Source: Sinonovacula constricta
Lineage: Eukaryota > Mollusca > Bivalvia > Cardiida > Solecurtidae
Reading direction: 5' to 3'
DNA length: 64,000 bases
Assembly: GCA_007844125.1 (NCBI GenBank)
Contig: CM017568.1
Coordinates: 4,854,685 to 4,918,684, forward strand
Shown here: piece by piece, positions 1 to 12,938 of the stretch
Layout: each line of letters starts with the position of its first letter
Position numbering within the stretch: the stretch's first letter is position 1
Program-made: the position numbers and the translations under genes
The notes under the pieces: generated by a model
What the model was told of the DNA's origin: nothing
Seen by the model: the letters and a program-made list of their open reading frames with translations, nothing else
The model's database searches: none

Positions 1-3000
1 GTACAGACAATCTTGCACGTGTGAACAAGGCAAGGTTCTTTAAGGGTCCGCCCTTAGCTTTATGTTCCTGATGAATACTCTTCAGCTCAGCGAGGGAGAT
101 ATAGCGCTTCAACATACGTTGGAACTTTACATCAACCATGAACCACCGGGGATTGTCTGGATTAGCTGATCTACAAGGATAGAACAGGAATCTTTTGGTA
201 TGTTAAATATGAAAATTCAGTATTGTAACGGATGAGGAATCACCTAGGTAACATAGCCTGGCAAGTTTTTAATGCACAAAATCACTGACTCATTTTAAAT
301 TAATTTTCACTCCTATGGTGATATGTGCATTAGATTTTCTTTTAGTTTGACACATGCAGTCAACCATGTATTTTCCATTTAATTTATCATAAAACAACAG
401 CAATACAAATCCAATTTTGTTTAAAGATCCTTTGTAAAAATTGCAATTTTGTGTTACAATGGTCAGAAATTGGGCCAATTTTTAAACCAATTGCAAAAAA
501 ATAATAATGATTAATAGTTCCACCAAATATATTTCTATTTGTGCAACTTTCATCCTAAAAAGTAAAGTTTTTCATGTATGGGACACTTTATGTATTGTAA
601 ATACAATTTTAGGAATTTTAAATGTTGAAAATGTCCAACTTCCTTACTCATTACGTTTTTTTTTATAAAAAAAAACAATGTTAACAATTATGATGCCTTT
701 ACATTGTTTCCTTTACTTTAAATGATAGATTTATGTGCTGTAAACTTATAAGTCAGCCTGATTACAGAAGTATAGAACTAACAACACTTAGCTTACTTAA
801 CCCATAGTACCACAGGTGCTGTTTTGCCTTATCTAAACAATAATTTTAAATAAAATTAAGAAACATGGCCATGCCACGAAACCAGGTTTTTAACGATTTA
901 ACACCAATTATTTAGTGGAAACTGTTTTTTCTTTTTTTAGTAACAGTGACCTTGACCTGACTGGCCCAAATCCAATCCCAAGCTAGGTCTTCATGCAAGC
1001 TTGCTATATCCCAAGTTTCAGCAAGATTGGTTTATTTGAACTGAAGTTGTTGATCAGAAACTTTTTTTTCTATTTTTAGTGAGAGTGACCTTCGCTAGGA
1101 TCTAGTATTTAAAAAAATGTTATGATTTTCATAACCTGCAGTAATCAGCTTATTTGGATTAAAGATGGGCCCAAAGGTCAATAAATTTATTGGTGTTGTA
1201 ATTGCAATTCTACTGTGCCATGTACCTCCAGTCTGGTTTTGGATTGTTTAGTACCTGTAACAATTTTTATTAGATAAACAGAGATATTATAGCTTTAACT
1301 CATTTATAAGAAAACAACAATGACTTGAAGATAATTCAAGGAAAAATAAAATAGGACAGTATGCATTATATGTACTTGTATAATGGAACTTCATTTTCTC
1401 TCAACAATGATTTCAGTTACATAAGCTTGCTTTACCATCACACTGATTTAAACATATTCTTCAACATAAACTATGTTATGATTTGGATAGGTTTTACTAG
1501 AGCTTATTAGTTTAACTGATTTAAAGTTGGACCAAAGGAGAGGTCAACTGCTATTTTTTAGGCCAGCCATCTGTGCCACATACTCTTTGCTATGAGTTGA
1601 TTTGTCCTGGTTACAATGTTTCATAGGAGGTGGTACGGCTTTAAAAATGTCATTACCCATTTTATAACTGAGCTTTCTTACTAATTGGTTAATAAGGAAC
1701 ATCTATCAAGCTTACTTATCGAAATGTGGATCTTTGGCATCAAACTGGGTATGATCTACATAAGCTTCCTTGGCAACCTAAAAACAGAGAGACAACAAAA
1801 TAAATACTGTTAAGCAGTGCTATCTACAGGAATGGAAAATCTTCTACCAAATAACCTAAATGTCCTAAATTCTACCAAACCCATTAATAGAAATAGACGT
1901 AATAAAATTTGTTGAAACTTAATGAAAGATTGAAAAAGAAAACTGTATCCATTTTACATATTCTTGCACACTATGTTAAATAATTCAGCATTTAATATCT
2001 ATTAGCCTAGTCATTGAACAAGTCAATGACATGACTTAAAACAGCAGTCCTTTTAATGCTGTGAAACCCTTAAAAATTCCAGAGCACTAAAAATTTGCTA
2101 TATAAACTTGATTGAAAAAACTGCTAAAAGTATCAGTTTTAGTACAGACACATGTTAGAATGCATCAGCAGCATTCCAGAAATAAGAATGTTCCAGGCAG
2201 CATGACCCTGGACCAACACCCCCAGTACTAAATGTGTACAAGAGTATAAAATCAGCCTACGAATCCATCTGTTCTGGTTGATAAGGTGTCATTTTATGTC
2301 TTTTGTATATAAAATATTACATGTACAGGTGGAATATGCAAAAATCATACAGCGAGGTAACGTAATCATAGTCCTTTCACTTACCTAACATCAGAACAAA
2401 ATACACGCCCCATCAGAGGTAATGTTCCCCATCCATCCCTGAGTACTTATGCATAGTTTCATGCTGCTATTTTCTGTTCCAATGATAGTAATTTTAACTG
2501 AAATGTATAAAACACCTTCTAGATTTGGCCAAAGTAGTAGTAAGACTAGATACAGAAAATATATACCTCACAAACTGCAACAATCCCAGGCACCTTTGTG
2601 TTACTATGGTAAAAGAACACTTTATGACCCACTTTCATCTGATCTCGCATAAAGTTTCTTGCCTGAAATTAATGTTAGGCAATTTTTACTAAAAGGAAAA
2701 GCAATAGATGTGTGGCTTGGGGAAAATGGATGTATTCAAACAGCATCTGTATACATGTGGCAATAATAGTGACCTCCTGTTATTACTAGCAGAAAAGATC
2801 CCAAATGAAAATTGGATTAAGCCATCAAGTACACATCAGATCAGCTAGAATAACTTCTCAAATGAAAGACATTGCACTAACACGGACACCAACACAAGCA
2901 GGGCACAAATGAGTGCTCAACACCCACTGTTTCCTATAAGGTGTGATGTTCTATCCTATTTATCTGTACGCAAGTTAAAGTCTAAGCACTATGTCAGCTA

Positions 3001-6000
3001 CCTAACCAGCGTACAAAGGCAGACCCTGTCAGATTGGCTGGTTAATGATTTCCTACCTACTGATACAACAAACAGTACGTCAGGCAATCAAAAATAATGG
3101 CAGCCCATAGCGGCTTACAGATTATTATAGATAACATAGAGAAATGCTGTATTTTGCTGCTTACGCGTGTAATTCTTTTCACATTTGATGGATATAAATA
3201 AATAGAACCCAATGCTGGATTAGTTTTTCATGATCAGTTCTCTGGGCTAATAAATAATACAAATATTGAAAGTTTACTGTTATTTCGGATGACATTTTAT
3301 TCGGAACAACTGCATGGTTGTCTATCACGTACTTACAATCCTTGACCTACTACCAAATATAAATAGGCCAAGTACAAGATGGGCATTTTAATCAGATTTA
3401 TAATTATTTAAGCAAGAGAAAGAGTGAAAGGTCGTCATTTTAATAAGATTTCTCATGACTTAAGCAAGCGAGAGAGAGACAGAGAAAGACAAAGAGACAA
3501 ATAGAATTTTCAAGTCATTCCTCATTATATTTGTAATGATAGTCATTTATCCTTCATGTGTTGTAACTTATGTTCAATTTATAACGAATTTTGAGTGTCA
3601 ATATCAAGCGACCATTGACAGTTTTCGTTACAGAAGAGAATTGTGGAATAAGGTCCATATTATGAATGATTTGCAGATACTCGATTACTTCAATGCAATG
3701 GAGACCAGATTTTAACCCCAACATATATACATGCTTTTTTCTTTATGCTACACTGGTGCAAAACTACATGATCTCAGGTACAACTTCTCAAAACACACTG
3801 CAGCTTGTGAGTTGATGTAAAAACAGATATTGCATAAACACTTAAGTTTAATTTACCAGTGGTGTATGCAGCAAGGTGACAAAGTGTAAATGTTACGGTT
3901 GGCTAAGTTGGTAGATAAGGTCTTGGGTGCAAACCGATGCTGCAATTTTTTTCTCTCTGTTGCAAAAACAAAAATATTGATGTTATTTATTTATAATGCA
4001 GCATCTTACTTGATAGTTTCTCACTCCATCCCAGCAGGCTGTCTGGTCAGGAGATTTCTTCAAATCTTCAATACCAAACTGAAACAAAAATGTTATTTTA
4101 TGCTTACTGAATGGTGTCAAACATCTAAAGATAAAAAAAACTTGAGTTATTGAATAGAAAAATTATACATAGCAAAGGTTGTTTTTTTCTGAAAAAGGGG
4201 ATGGGGCCTGAGGCCTTTGAGAAGGAGGACTTGCATATCATTAAAAAGGGGGGAAAATGTACATGTTTAAAACCTGCAAATAGAGTACCATAACATTTAG
4301 GGCTGGAAAGTTGTGGACAGATTCAGAATTTCTTACTCCTCCCCTCAATGACAGTTTGTTTTTATACCCAGGTCAACTGCTTGCAGTATCACAAGCAGCA
4401 TATGTTGTGTTAAACAGGTCAACTGTCCACCATGTGTTTTTCGCTTACACTGATTGGATCAACCTACGTATTTAAATAGACTTGAATGACAGTTGAGAAA
4501 CTGTCTATGAGGGTGATATATGACATGCTATACCACAAACTTTACAGCATGCTAACACAGTGAATGCAGCACTTTATGAGTTTTAAGAGAACAGGGTATA
4601 ACTGAATTCTTATTCCTCTCCATTTACCCGCACTTATTTCCAAAGAGTATGTTATTAGCATACATTCGCTTGCCTGTATAATTTTACATATTGCTAGTGA
4701 CATTGTAGCAAAAAGTGCTTGTCTTGGTAGCTTTTTGGAGCTACACTTATAGCAACAGTCTTATCAGATGATAGTCAGTGTCAGTGGGCTAGTGGTTGAG
4801 GCGTTAATCTCTTTATCATATTATCCCAGGTTTGAATCCTAGAACAACCACAATAACAAAGTGTCAATTCCCACGTGTCCAGCATGTGTCAAGCTTTAGA
4901 CCCGCATATCGCGCTCTTATACCCATACACACAAATCTCACTAAGATCTAGCATTTTTTTTAGAACTTCTTTTTTCCGAAACCATACATTTTGCAATTAA
5001 TTATCAACTAAATTGGCATAAAAAAAGTGCAGACTACTGTAAACATTCCAGAAAGAATGAAATTACAATGCAGATGTAATGCCAATTTTCAATGGCTTAT
5101 ATTTTTGTTGTCACGGTAAACAGTAAAAATCTACCCGTGTTGAAGCTCTATTTCATTTGTTAGAAAAAGTGTCGTCTGCTGCCAATATGAACAAAAGTCC
5201 ACCTAGGATACACATGAAAAGGCACTCAGGCCCAGCAGCCTACAGCACAAAATTTTATCCGAAATGTTCATCCATTTATCCAGTCCAGGTTGTGAGCTCC
5301 TTCACTCATTTTCATTACCTTCACATCAATTCCTTTCTCAAACCTACTCTCAGGTTCTGACTTCATTAGCCAGTGTGTAATCTTTTCAGCCCCGTCTAGG
5401 GCGACTGATGCACCAGTTTCATCCACAATCTTGCCATTCCTTGGTGATTCAGCACTCAGTTTTCTTTTTTTCTTACTGGCTGTGGACTGTGAACCTGTAA
5501 TCAAAGTTATAATTATGGCTAACTATTGTGAAATACTGAACTGAAAGGTTCTATTAATGATTATACAAATTAATTAAGCTAGTTTGTTTAGTTTTTTGTC
5601 AGTCACACTGAATTATAAATTATAGTCATATTGGCGACGCCCAGCTTATTACTAGTGGAGGATGACCCCAACTTAAGCCTGGGTAGAACAACTGGCGCTT
5701 CACAGGTTAGCTAGTAAACCTCCCCACATTAAAGTTCTCACCCCGACTGAGACTCAAATCCACACGGTGAGGGGCTGAGGAGACATAAGTCGTGACTCTA
5801 ACTGCTCAGTCACGAGTGTCCCCTTTATGTAGCTATAGTACTTATTACAATCTTTACATTCTATTGGTGTGATCAAGTTTGGAAAAAAACCAACATAGAA
5901 CTACATGTAGTTAAAATCCTAATGTTTGTTCTTAAACTTTAAAGCAATGCCTTGACTTTCGAAAACAGAGAAGCAATTTTCTAGGAGACTTATACTAGAT

Positions 6001-6400
6001 TAGACTGGGATTGGAGGGTCACAGATTCAAAGCCATAATGCACTTTGAATAAGAAGTTTGATCTTGTGCAAGATAATTTGTAATGTATTGATTAGTCCAG
6101 AGCGACTTTGAATTAATCAATTATAATGCTAGTCTCAGTGACAACACTCTTTGGTTAAGTACACCATTACCGAATAATTAAGTCCATTGTATCAAGCAAA
6201 CATTAAAACTGCATTTGAAAAAAAATGATTTTAACATTGCTTAAAATGCACTGTCAATGCAAAGTTACTCATAAAGGGTTGCAATGCATCTCAAATCAAA
6301 CTTTATTTACTACAATTTTCACAATATACTTTATCACGACTACGTTTACATAAGCAATAGGCATGATCAACCCAGTATTACCTTTTCTTTTTGATGACAT
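1..6400 (-). CDS. THYN1: THYN1 (thymocyte nuclear protein 1) orthologue, 3' end missing
   Basis: Six coding exons read on the minus strand: 6400-6382, 5494-5319, 4078-4010, 2662-2567, 1777-1716 and 170 to beyond position 1. All have AG/GT borders and compatible phases. The protein starts MSSKRKGSQS, has a Lys-rich, nuclear-signal-like stretch (KKKRK), then the family hallmark HWLMKSEPESR, then FGIEDLKKSPDQT, CWDGVRNYQ, VFFYHSN, HTQFDAKDPHFD, NPRWFMVDVKF and GGPLKNLALFTRARLSV. This is the EVE (PUA-like) domain, which in this family is associated with binding modified DNA bases; the animal protein is nuclear. The roughly 20 final residues expected for the family lie off the left edge. The first exon holds only 19 coding bases, so the start is set by the splice phase and by ATG at 6400. 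No frameshift or stop is seen, so it looks functional. Function is from family knowledge; identity is very secure. Confidence 0.95.
290..620 (+). repeat. Dispersed repeat R1, copy a
   Basis: About 330 bp in the THYN1 intron between exons 5 and 6 that matches 14160-14540 in the same orientation, with many substitutions and one roughly 60-bp insertion in the other copy. Shared anchors include attaattttcac, gcaattttgtgtta, aatatatttt/tctatttgtgcaac and catg(c/t)atgggaca. No terminal inverted repeats or coding sequence seen. Class unknown. Confidence 0.7.
890..1110. repeat. Dispersed repeat with an internal duplication
   Basis: THYN1 intron sequence in which a T-rich run followed by agtaacagtgaccttgacc (about 925-957) recurs as T-rich run plus agtgagagtgacctt (about 1062-1092), giving a period near 135 bp. 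The intervening text (caatcccaagctaggtcttc...) has the look of a repeat family I associate with mollusc introns. That association is recollection, not a search. Confidence 0.5.
4770..4935 (+). repeat. tRNA-derived SINE
   Basis: In THYN1 intron 2. A tRNA-like head with an A box (gggctagtggttgaggcg, about 4787-4804) and a B box (ggtttgaatcc, about 4829-4839), the spacing of an internal Pol III promoter, followed by non-tRNA sequence. The arms do not fold into a clean tRNA, so it is a SINE relic rather than a tRNA gene. Confidence 0.6.
5612..5823 (-). repeat. SINE family A
   Basis: Minus-oriented member of the commonest SINE in the window. Its 3' (tRNA-like) end is gagtgtcccc at about 5814-5823; the B-box region is gactcaaatcc (about 5751-5761), followed in sense by gtgagaactttaatgtgggg and a conserved tail through ggcgacgccc to a T/A-rich end. 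Other members are near 13.4, 13.9, 27.4, 47.1, 54.2, 60.4 and 63.6 kb. It sits in THYN1 intron 1. Confidence 0.75.
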
Positions 6401-7492
6401 GATAAAAGAACTTAATGAAACTTCTAAATCTACAAAGTTTTGTTAACATAAATAAAACGATGTTGACATTTTTTCGCGGTTTTTCCAAGCAATGTAGCCG
6501 AAGATATATCAGAGCAGCCGACAATAACAGAAGTATTTTTTTAAACTAAGAACTATCTTTATTTTAAAACAAAGATTGATTAATTCATTTGAACACAACT
6601 TGTTAATTGAATTTAGCACAATTACAAAATGACCAATCTCGTTAAAATATAATCTGAACTTCCGTTTCAGATTTGATTAAAATAATCAAGCTAATGAGAT
6701 AACTGTAAACCCATAAAACATAAGATGAATCTCTGGGAACAGGAACTTGGAGTAGTTTTCTTGCTCATGAGAGTGTTTTCACCGGCAGATGCAATCATTG
6801 GAAATTTTTGTCAGGCTCAACATGATGATTCCATCTTTCATTCCCATTTACTTCATTTTGGCGCCCTTGAATACAATTATTAAATGTATTAACAATTTCT
6901 TTATCTAAGCCAGCAAACTTGTATTTCTGCTCATTAGTCAGAACATGAAGGTCCCATCTAGTGAACACTTTTATCATAAGTAATTTCATTGTTAGTATGT
7001 GACTGCATGTGGCAGACTCTTCATATTTAGGCCAGATGTTTGAACTAACACTGTGATTTTCAGTTCAGCAACAATTAAAACAAAAATTGCTGTGATACTG
7101 AACAAGGGGTACCCCAGAATAAGTTAAATGCTGATAAGGGATACACGCAGCCCATTACCACATAAATTCAAGTCCTGGTCAGGGCTAGATCTTTCATATA
7201 GGGAACTCACACAGGTATGTGACGTTGATTTTTGTCTGCAGTCTTCCTCAACCAAAGTTTGCTAGACATTGCAAAAACCATGTTGTTAGTGGGATGTAAT
7301 AAATAAACTGCAAACCCTGTTTAATGTTTGTTTACCTTTAACCTGCCAAGTACAAACTGATTAGGTACAAACTGATTAAAGTAGTGTATATCAGTCTGAA
7401 CTATTGTGTTCTATATCCCAAGCAATGTCCCCAGCTAACCCTGCATGCTTTTAGCAAAAAGCTACCGGTAATATAAAGAAAACAATAAGGAT
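6401..7492. other. Upstream region of THYN1, no gene assigned
   Basis: Candidate THYN1 promoter and 5' UTR lie just above 6400; no clear TATA or initiator can be assigned. A 64-codon minus-strand reading frame at 6795-6989 (contains FAGLDKEIVNTFNN) has no family I recognise and no supporting neighbours, so it is left uncalled. A partial SINE-A-like tail lies near 7140-7260 (caagtcctggtcaggg). Confidence 0.5.
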
Positions 7493-9702
7493 AGGAATGG
7501 TAGAATGACAAAGTAAGCATTCGAAATGGTCAAGTGGCAAAAGTAGCATTTGGAATAGTAAAGGTAGTATTAGGAATGGTCTATAAGAAAAGGTAGTATT
7601 AGGAATGGTCGAATAGCAAAGTTAGCTTTAGGAATTGTCAACAGCAAAGGTAGCACTAGGAATGGTCTAATAGCAAATGCAGCATTAGGAATAGTTGAAT
7701 AGTAATGGCAGCATTAGGAATGTTTGAATAGTGAAGGAGGCATTAGAAATGGTAGAATAGTAAAGGCAGCATTAGAAATGGTCAAATAGTAAAGGTAGCA
7801 TTAGAAATGATTGAATAGTAAAGGCAGCATCAGGAATGGTCAAAATAGCAAAGGAAGCATTAGGAATGGTTGAATAGTGAAGGCAGCATTAGGAATGGTC
7901 AAATAGTAAAGGTGGCATTAGGAATAGTCAAATAGCAAAGGTGGCATTAGGAATAGTCGAATAGTGAAAGCAGCATTGGGAATGGTCAAAATAGCAAAGG
8001 AAGCATTAGGAATGGTCGAATAGTGAAGGCAGCATTAGGAATGGTCAAATAGTAAAGGTGGCATTAGGAATGATCGAATAGTAAACGCAGCATTAGGAAT
8101 GGGCAAATACCAAAGGTAGCATTAGAAATGGGCGAATAGTAAAGGCAGCATTAGGAATGGTCAAATAGCAAACATAGCATTAGGAATGGTCAAATAGCAA
8201 AGGTAGCATTAGGAATGGGCGAATAGCAAACGTAGCATTAGGAATGGTCAAATAGCAAAGGTAGCATTAGGAATGGTAAAATAGCAAAGGCAGTATTAGG
8301 AATGGTAGAAGACTAAAGGCAACATTAGAAATGGTCGAATAGCAAAGGTAGCATTAGGAATGGTCGAATAGCAAAGGTAGCATTGGGAATGGTCGAATAG
8401 TAAAGGTAGCTTTTGGAATGGTTGAATAGCAAGGGCAGCATTAGGAATGGTCAAATAGCAAAAGTAGCATTAGGAATGGTCAAATAGCAAAGGTAGCATT
8501 AGGAATGGGTAAAAAGCAAAAGTAGCATTAGGAATGGTCGAATAGCAAAGATAGAATAGTATTGGTCATAAAGCAAAAGTAGCATTAAGAATGGTCGAAT
8601 AGCAAAGGTAACATGAGGACTGGTCGATTAATAAATGTAGCATAAAGAATTATCGAATAGCACTGGTAGCATTAGAAATGATAGAATAGTAAAGTTGGCA
8701 TAAGAATGGTCATATAGCAAAGGTAGCATTAGGACTGGTCGAATAGCAAAGAGAGCATTAGGACTGGTCGAATAGCAAAGGTAGCATTAGGAATGGTAGA
8801 AGAGTAAAGGCAGCATTAGGAATGGTAGAAGAGTAAAGGCAGAATTAGGAATGGTCGAATACCAAAGGTAGCATTAGGAATGGGCTAATAGTAAAAGCAG
8901 CATTAGGAAAGGAAGAAGAGTAAAGGCAGCATTAGAAATGGTCTAATACCAAAGGTAGCATTAGGAAGGGGCAAATAGTAAAGGCAGCATCAGGAATGGT
9001 CGAATTGTAAAGGTAGCATTAAGAAAGGCCGAATAGCAAGGTAGCATTAAAAATGGTAGAATAGCAAAGGTAGCATTAGGAATGTTTGAATAGTAAAGGC
9101 AGCATTAGGAATGGTTGAATAGCAAAGGTAGCATTAGAAATGGAAGAATAGCAAAGGTAGCATTAAGAATGGTCAAATAGCAAAGGTAGCATTAGAACTG
9201 GTCAAATAACAAATGTAGCATTAAAAATGGTAGAATAGTAAAGGCAGCATTAGGAATGGTTGAAAAGCAAAGGTAGCATTAGGAATGGTAGAACAGCAAA
9301 GGTAGCATTAGGAATGGTAGAATAGCAAAGGTAGCATCAGGAATGGTCAAATAGCAAAGGTAGCATTGAAAAATGGTAGAATAGCAAAGGCAGCATTAGG
9401 AATGGTTGAACAGCAAAGGCAGCATTAGGAATGGTAGAACAGCAAAGGCAGCATTAGGAATGGTAGAAGATTGATTAAAGGCAGCATTAGGAATGGTCGA
9501 ATAGCAAAGGTAGCATAAGGAATGTTTGAATAGCAAAGGTAGCATTAGGAATGTTTGAATAGCAAAGGTAGCATTAGGAATGGTTGTATAGTAAAGGTAG
9601 CATTAGGAATGGTCGAATAGCAAAGGCAGCATTAGGAAAAGTCGAATTGCTAAAGTAGCATTAGAAATGGTAGAATAGCAAGGGCAGCATTTGGAAATGG
9701 TC
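7493..9702. repeat. 29-bp minisatellite, about 76 units
   Basis: Consensus unit reads ggaatggtcgaatagcaaag followed by gtagcatta (29 bp). The array is about 2.2 kb and interrupted only by single-base changes and a few short indels. Common variants switch gtagc/gcagc, agcaaag/agtaaag and ggtcgaa/ggtagaa/ggtcaaa. Because 29 is not a multiple of 3 and the unit holds a TAG, no reading frame survives. It lies between THYN1 and the polymerase relic. Confidence 0.97.
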
Positions 9703-11448
9703 AACTCTGTGACCTTAATGTCAATTTTCACTGCTTCCAAATAAAATTGTGTGTATTCAATAGATAGTTTCCACATCAGTGAAGATCCCTTAGCTTGGCA
9801 GCCATCTTTGATGGCAACTTCAAGGGATTTTCAAATGAATTGTATAGAAGTGTAAATTTTATTTTCTTGTAATTTCTTCATTTGAGGTCCAAAAATTAAA
9901 AGCTATACCCCACTGTAAAGCTCTTGAAATTAATATTTTTAGAATGCAATATTTTTAAAGTTGAAAAATGCACAAAGAATTAATAACCAGAAATAAATAC
10001 AATTATTGGCTCATCCTTAAACAAAATGAACAGTGTAACTCTTTTGGTTGTATTTTTACCTTTTAAACTATCAAAATATAGTTTTGATATTTTAAATACT
10101 TCATAAAAGCTGTCAGATTTGATATAAAACTCAGTAAAAAAGACTGAAAAATAAAAACACAGGGGAGTTTAATACAGCCCATATTTCCAAATGTCAGCCT
10201 GCATTAGCTTCTGCCTTCAAAGATGGCTGCCTTAAAATGTCTTATCAGTGCCTATGATATCACATGGAAAACATCTATATACTTATGTTATAAGCTTCTT
10301 TTGCCATGTAGTGGTGCCTGTAGCTGAGCTGTTAGTAATTGCGTGGTTCAGAGTCTTGTTCTAAGTGAAAACTGGCATTTTGGTAGGCCTTCCAGCAGGC
10401 TGGAAGTGAAACTAACTGATCTGGAACTACACTATTTGCCTATGCCTTATCAGTTAATGTTAAACAGGCAAGAAGTTTACAGACATCAATTTCTGTTTGA
10501 TATCTGAGACAATTCCAACATCGGTTTGGTTATTTTAAGACATAAGTTGGAAAGAATAAACAAAAGCACATAGCATTACAAAAGCAAATAGCATTTACTT
10601 TTTCAAGGTGACAAAATAAAAAACAAACATTATTATTAGTTCTCAAAACATTTAATGACAGTACAAGTTTAGCAAATAGTGTATCAGCCAGGTTAAAAAC
10701 TGGAGATAAACCACATTTTTAGACAATTAAATGTAACAACTCTGGAAAACTGTCCCTGGTACACTACAGCTCTGGGTGTTTAAACATGTAGGTTTCTTAG
10801 TGCTTTAATTCTTCTTTAAGAACTAACAAAAAACCTAACAATGGCCTAACAATTACAATCATAAAAATGTAGACATCGGAGACAGTTTGGCTGTGTTTGG
10901 TAAAAATGTGCTTCAGACAAATGACATGGTCCTTTAAAAATTTCTTGAGACTTGACCATTAAACAGCCAAGAATACCAGAACTAAAAATAATTTTGAAAA
11001 ATACCTTATCCTAACTATTTACTAGGCAAATGCATCAAAACAAAAATAATTTTGAAAAGTGTCATATGCCATGAATCTCAATGCAGATTCTCAGACACTT
11101 GTCCAACCATCTGCTGCTACTTTTGCCAACATAGCATGATAAGCATACATCCCCATTTGTCTTTTGAACCATTGCTGGCTATAGGAACTTAATGGTTTAG
11201 TAAGAATCCATTTTCACAGAAGTGTTGATGTTTTTGGAGAGAACTGAAGTCATTCAAATACCATTGTATGGTATATGTCCTGATGTATGATGATGATATG
11301 TTTATGCTTTATATTACAGGCACTGTGTTTTAAACAGAAATAAACTCGTCTGTAGTTAACAATTTCTTCATTCAATTTTCAATATTATGCATTCACTGAA
11401 GATATACACATCATATAACATCTTTTCAATAAATTGAATATATTCTGC
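9703..11448. other. Intergenic, with a 15-bp inverted repeat pair
   Basis: AT-rich and non-coding. A perfect 15-bp inverted pair, ggcagccatctttga at 9797-9811 and its reverse complement at 10217-10231, bounds about 435 bp. The sequences outside the pair do not show an obvious target-site duplication, so it is only a possible small transposon. Nothing else recognised. Confidence 0.4.
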
Positions 11449-12326
11449 TTATAACAGAATAACAGTTGACTTGGTAAAATAACATATGTAGAAAGTCTCA
11501 ACTTTATCGAAAACGTTGAATTTAGTTCTGTCAAACCAACGGGGCAGTTGGCAGGAGCAGAGAACTTTTGTGTCAGTTTTCATCTTAATGGCATCACATC
11601 GCTTCTTACCGGTCAGTCTAGACATTTCACCATTCAAACAAGCAATAACCATGGGCAGCCGACCACTCAGACAAACGTCCACCCTCAAGCTGCATCTCTT
11701 GGGCATACTGGTGGCTGAATAACCACTTAGCCAATGTTCAAGTGAACCTCTCTACAATGGCCTGATTTCTGTGTATGTCAACATTGCTCCACCTAACCTG
11801 GGTCTTGTTTTTCGTAAGCAGTTGAGAAACTAAACCCATAAAGTTATGATCAGGATCTACCTGTAGAAGTTTAGGGTATCATAATGGCCCTTGCTTATAA
11901 GTCTACTCTAGAGCCCCAGCAACCTCTTTGGCTGATCCTGAGTCAATCTTCCTCAGAGGTGTGCACAAGCTTCACATCAGCGCAGCAGCACAGGTTCTCC
12001 ATTGTCTTGCCAAACATGCTGTTGTTCATGAGTGTGTACAGGTCTTTTTCTTTGTGGCTTTTTTCGCATCTCTTTGTTCATGGGTATGTATGGCTCTATC
12101 CAAGGGCTCTGCCAAAATCAGAGGACTTTGTGGATCTTCTTGAGCTTCATCCTGAGTGGCAGGTAGAGCTGCAAGTTCTAGTGTAGCACGTATCGATTCT
12201 TGGCATGTAGGTTGGGCAGGTCGTGCTGATACCTTGACATCCAATCACTGGACTAGTAAGTGCTCTGGTGCCAATGGGTATGCATTTTGCCCATCGTGCA
12301 GCTCATCTGGATACTCAAGGTCCACT

Positions 12327-12569
12327 TCAAGAATCATACCCTTGGCGGGGTTGGCCAGACAGAATTAGGTCAATGACCTGGCAGTCACCCACCCACTGGA
12401 CATTCCCCACTGGCAGCAGCTGGCTTATCCCCCAGTCGTATAAGTTGTTAACATCCCGGTACAGGATGTGGCTTGTGGGCTGTTCTCGTTGTAGCCTCTG
12501 ACCCCTTGGTTGTTGTTCTGGGCATTGTGCTTTGACATTATCAAGGCCCTTTTTGATGAACAGGTGCAT
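12327..12569 (-). pseudogene. DNA polymerase B palm fragment (broken)
   Basis: Eighty codons open on the minus strand with the recognisable segment LYRDVNNLYDWGISQLLPVG followed by VQWVGD. In the family this segment carries a metal-binding Asp of the polymerase palm; the usual residues around it look partly substituted. The match to the family then continues in another frame below 12335, so at least one frameshift separates the two pieces. Lack of any intact flanking gene supports a dead copy. Confidence 0.75.
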
Positions 12570-12629
12570 GTTGTAGTCAGTGAACAGGTCATTAGACGTA
12601 AGGAAGGCAACTCATGCTCTTTACAAAAA

Positions 12630-12938
12630 CTAGTGCCTCTTGCTGACCTTTTCAATATGTAGAAGGTTGATGTGTGGCATCTCCGACAGCTGATTACTGA
12701 GCGGGTGGTCACTACACGCCTTGTCCCAGCCAAATACGTTAATTCCTAGGCTGTTGAGGTTCTTTACCTTGAAGACTTGAGATACAGGCATCGGGAAGTC
12801 AATACTTTTGAAGTTGAGGCTGTCATCACTTGGAAACCATGATGTCCTCTCTGGATGGTGTGGCAATTGGGAGGCCTGGGCATTCTGATGGGTCCACCTG
12901 AGACACATGTCGTCAGTGTTTTTTTTACATTGATGCAC
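12630..12938 (-). pseudogene. Upstream polymerase-element fragment (broken)
   Basis: Minus-strand frame with QLPHHPERTSWF, LNFKSIDFPMPVSQ, SLGINVFGWDKA and MPHINLLHIEK. This arrangement (a His/Pro start, NVFGW motif, then INLLxI) is the region immediately N-terminal to the polymerase B core in many invertebrate mobile-element polyproteins. It ends before the polymerase core fragment and is separated from it by frame loss. Confidence 0.65.

Noticed and set aside
6795..6989. 64-codon minus-strand frame as a gene or extra THYN1 exon
   Set aside because: Not recognised, and THYN1 already has a coherent first exon at 6400-6382 matching the family start.
11884..12501. Plus-strand frames in the relic element
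   Set aside because: The minus strand carries the recognisable polymerase motifs; plus frames are shadows.
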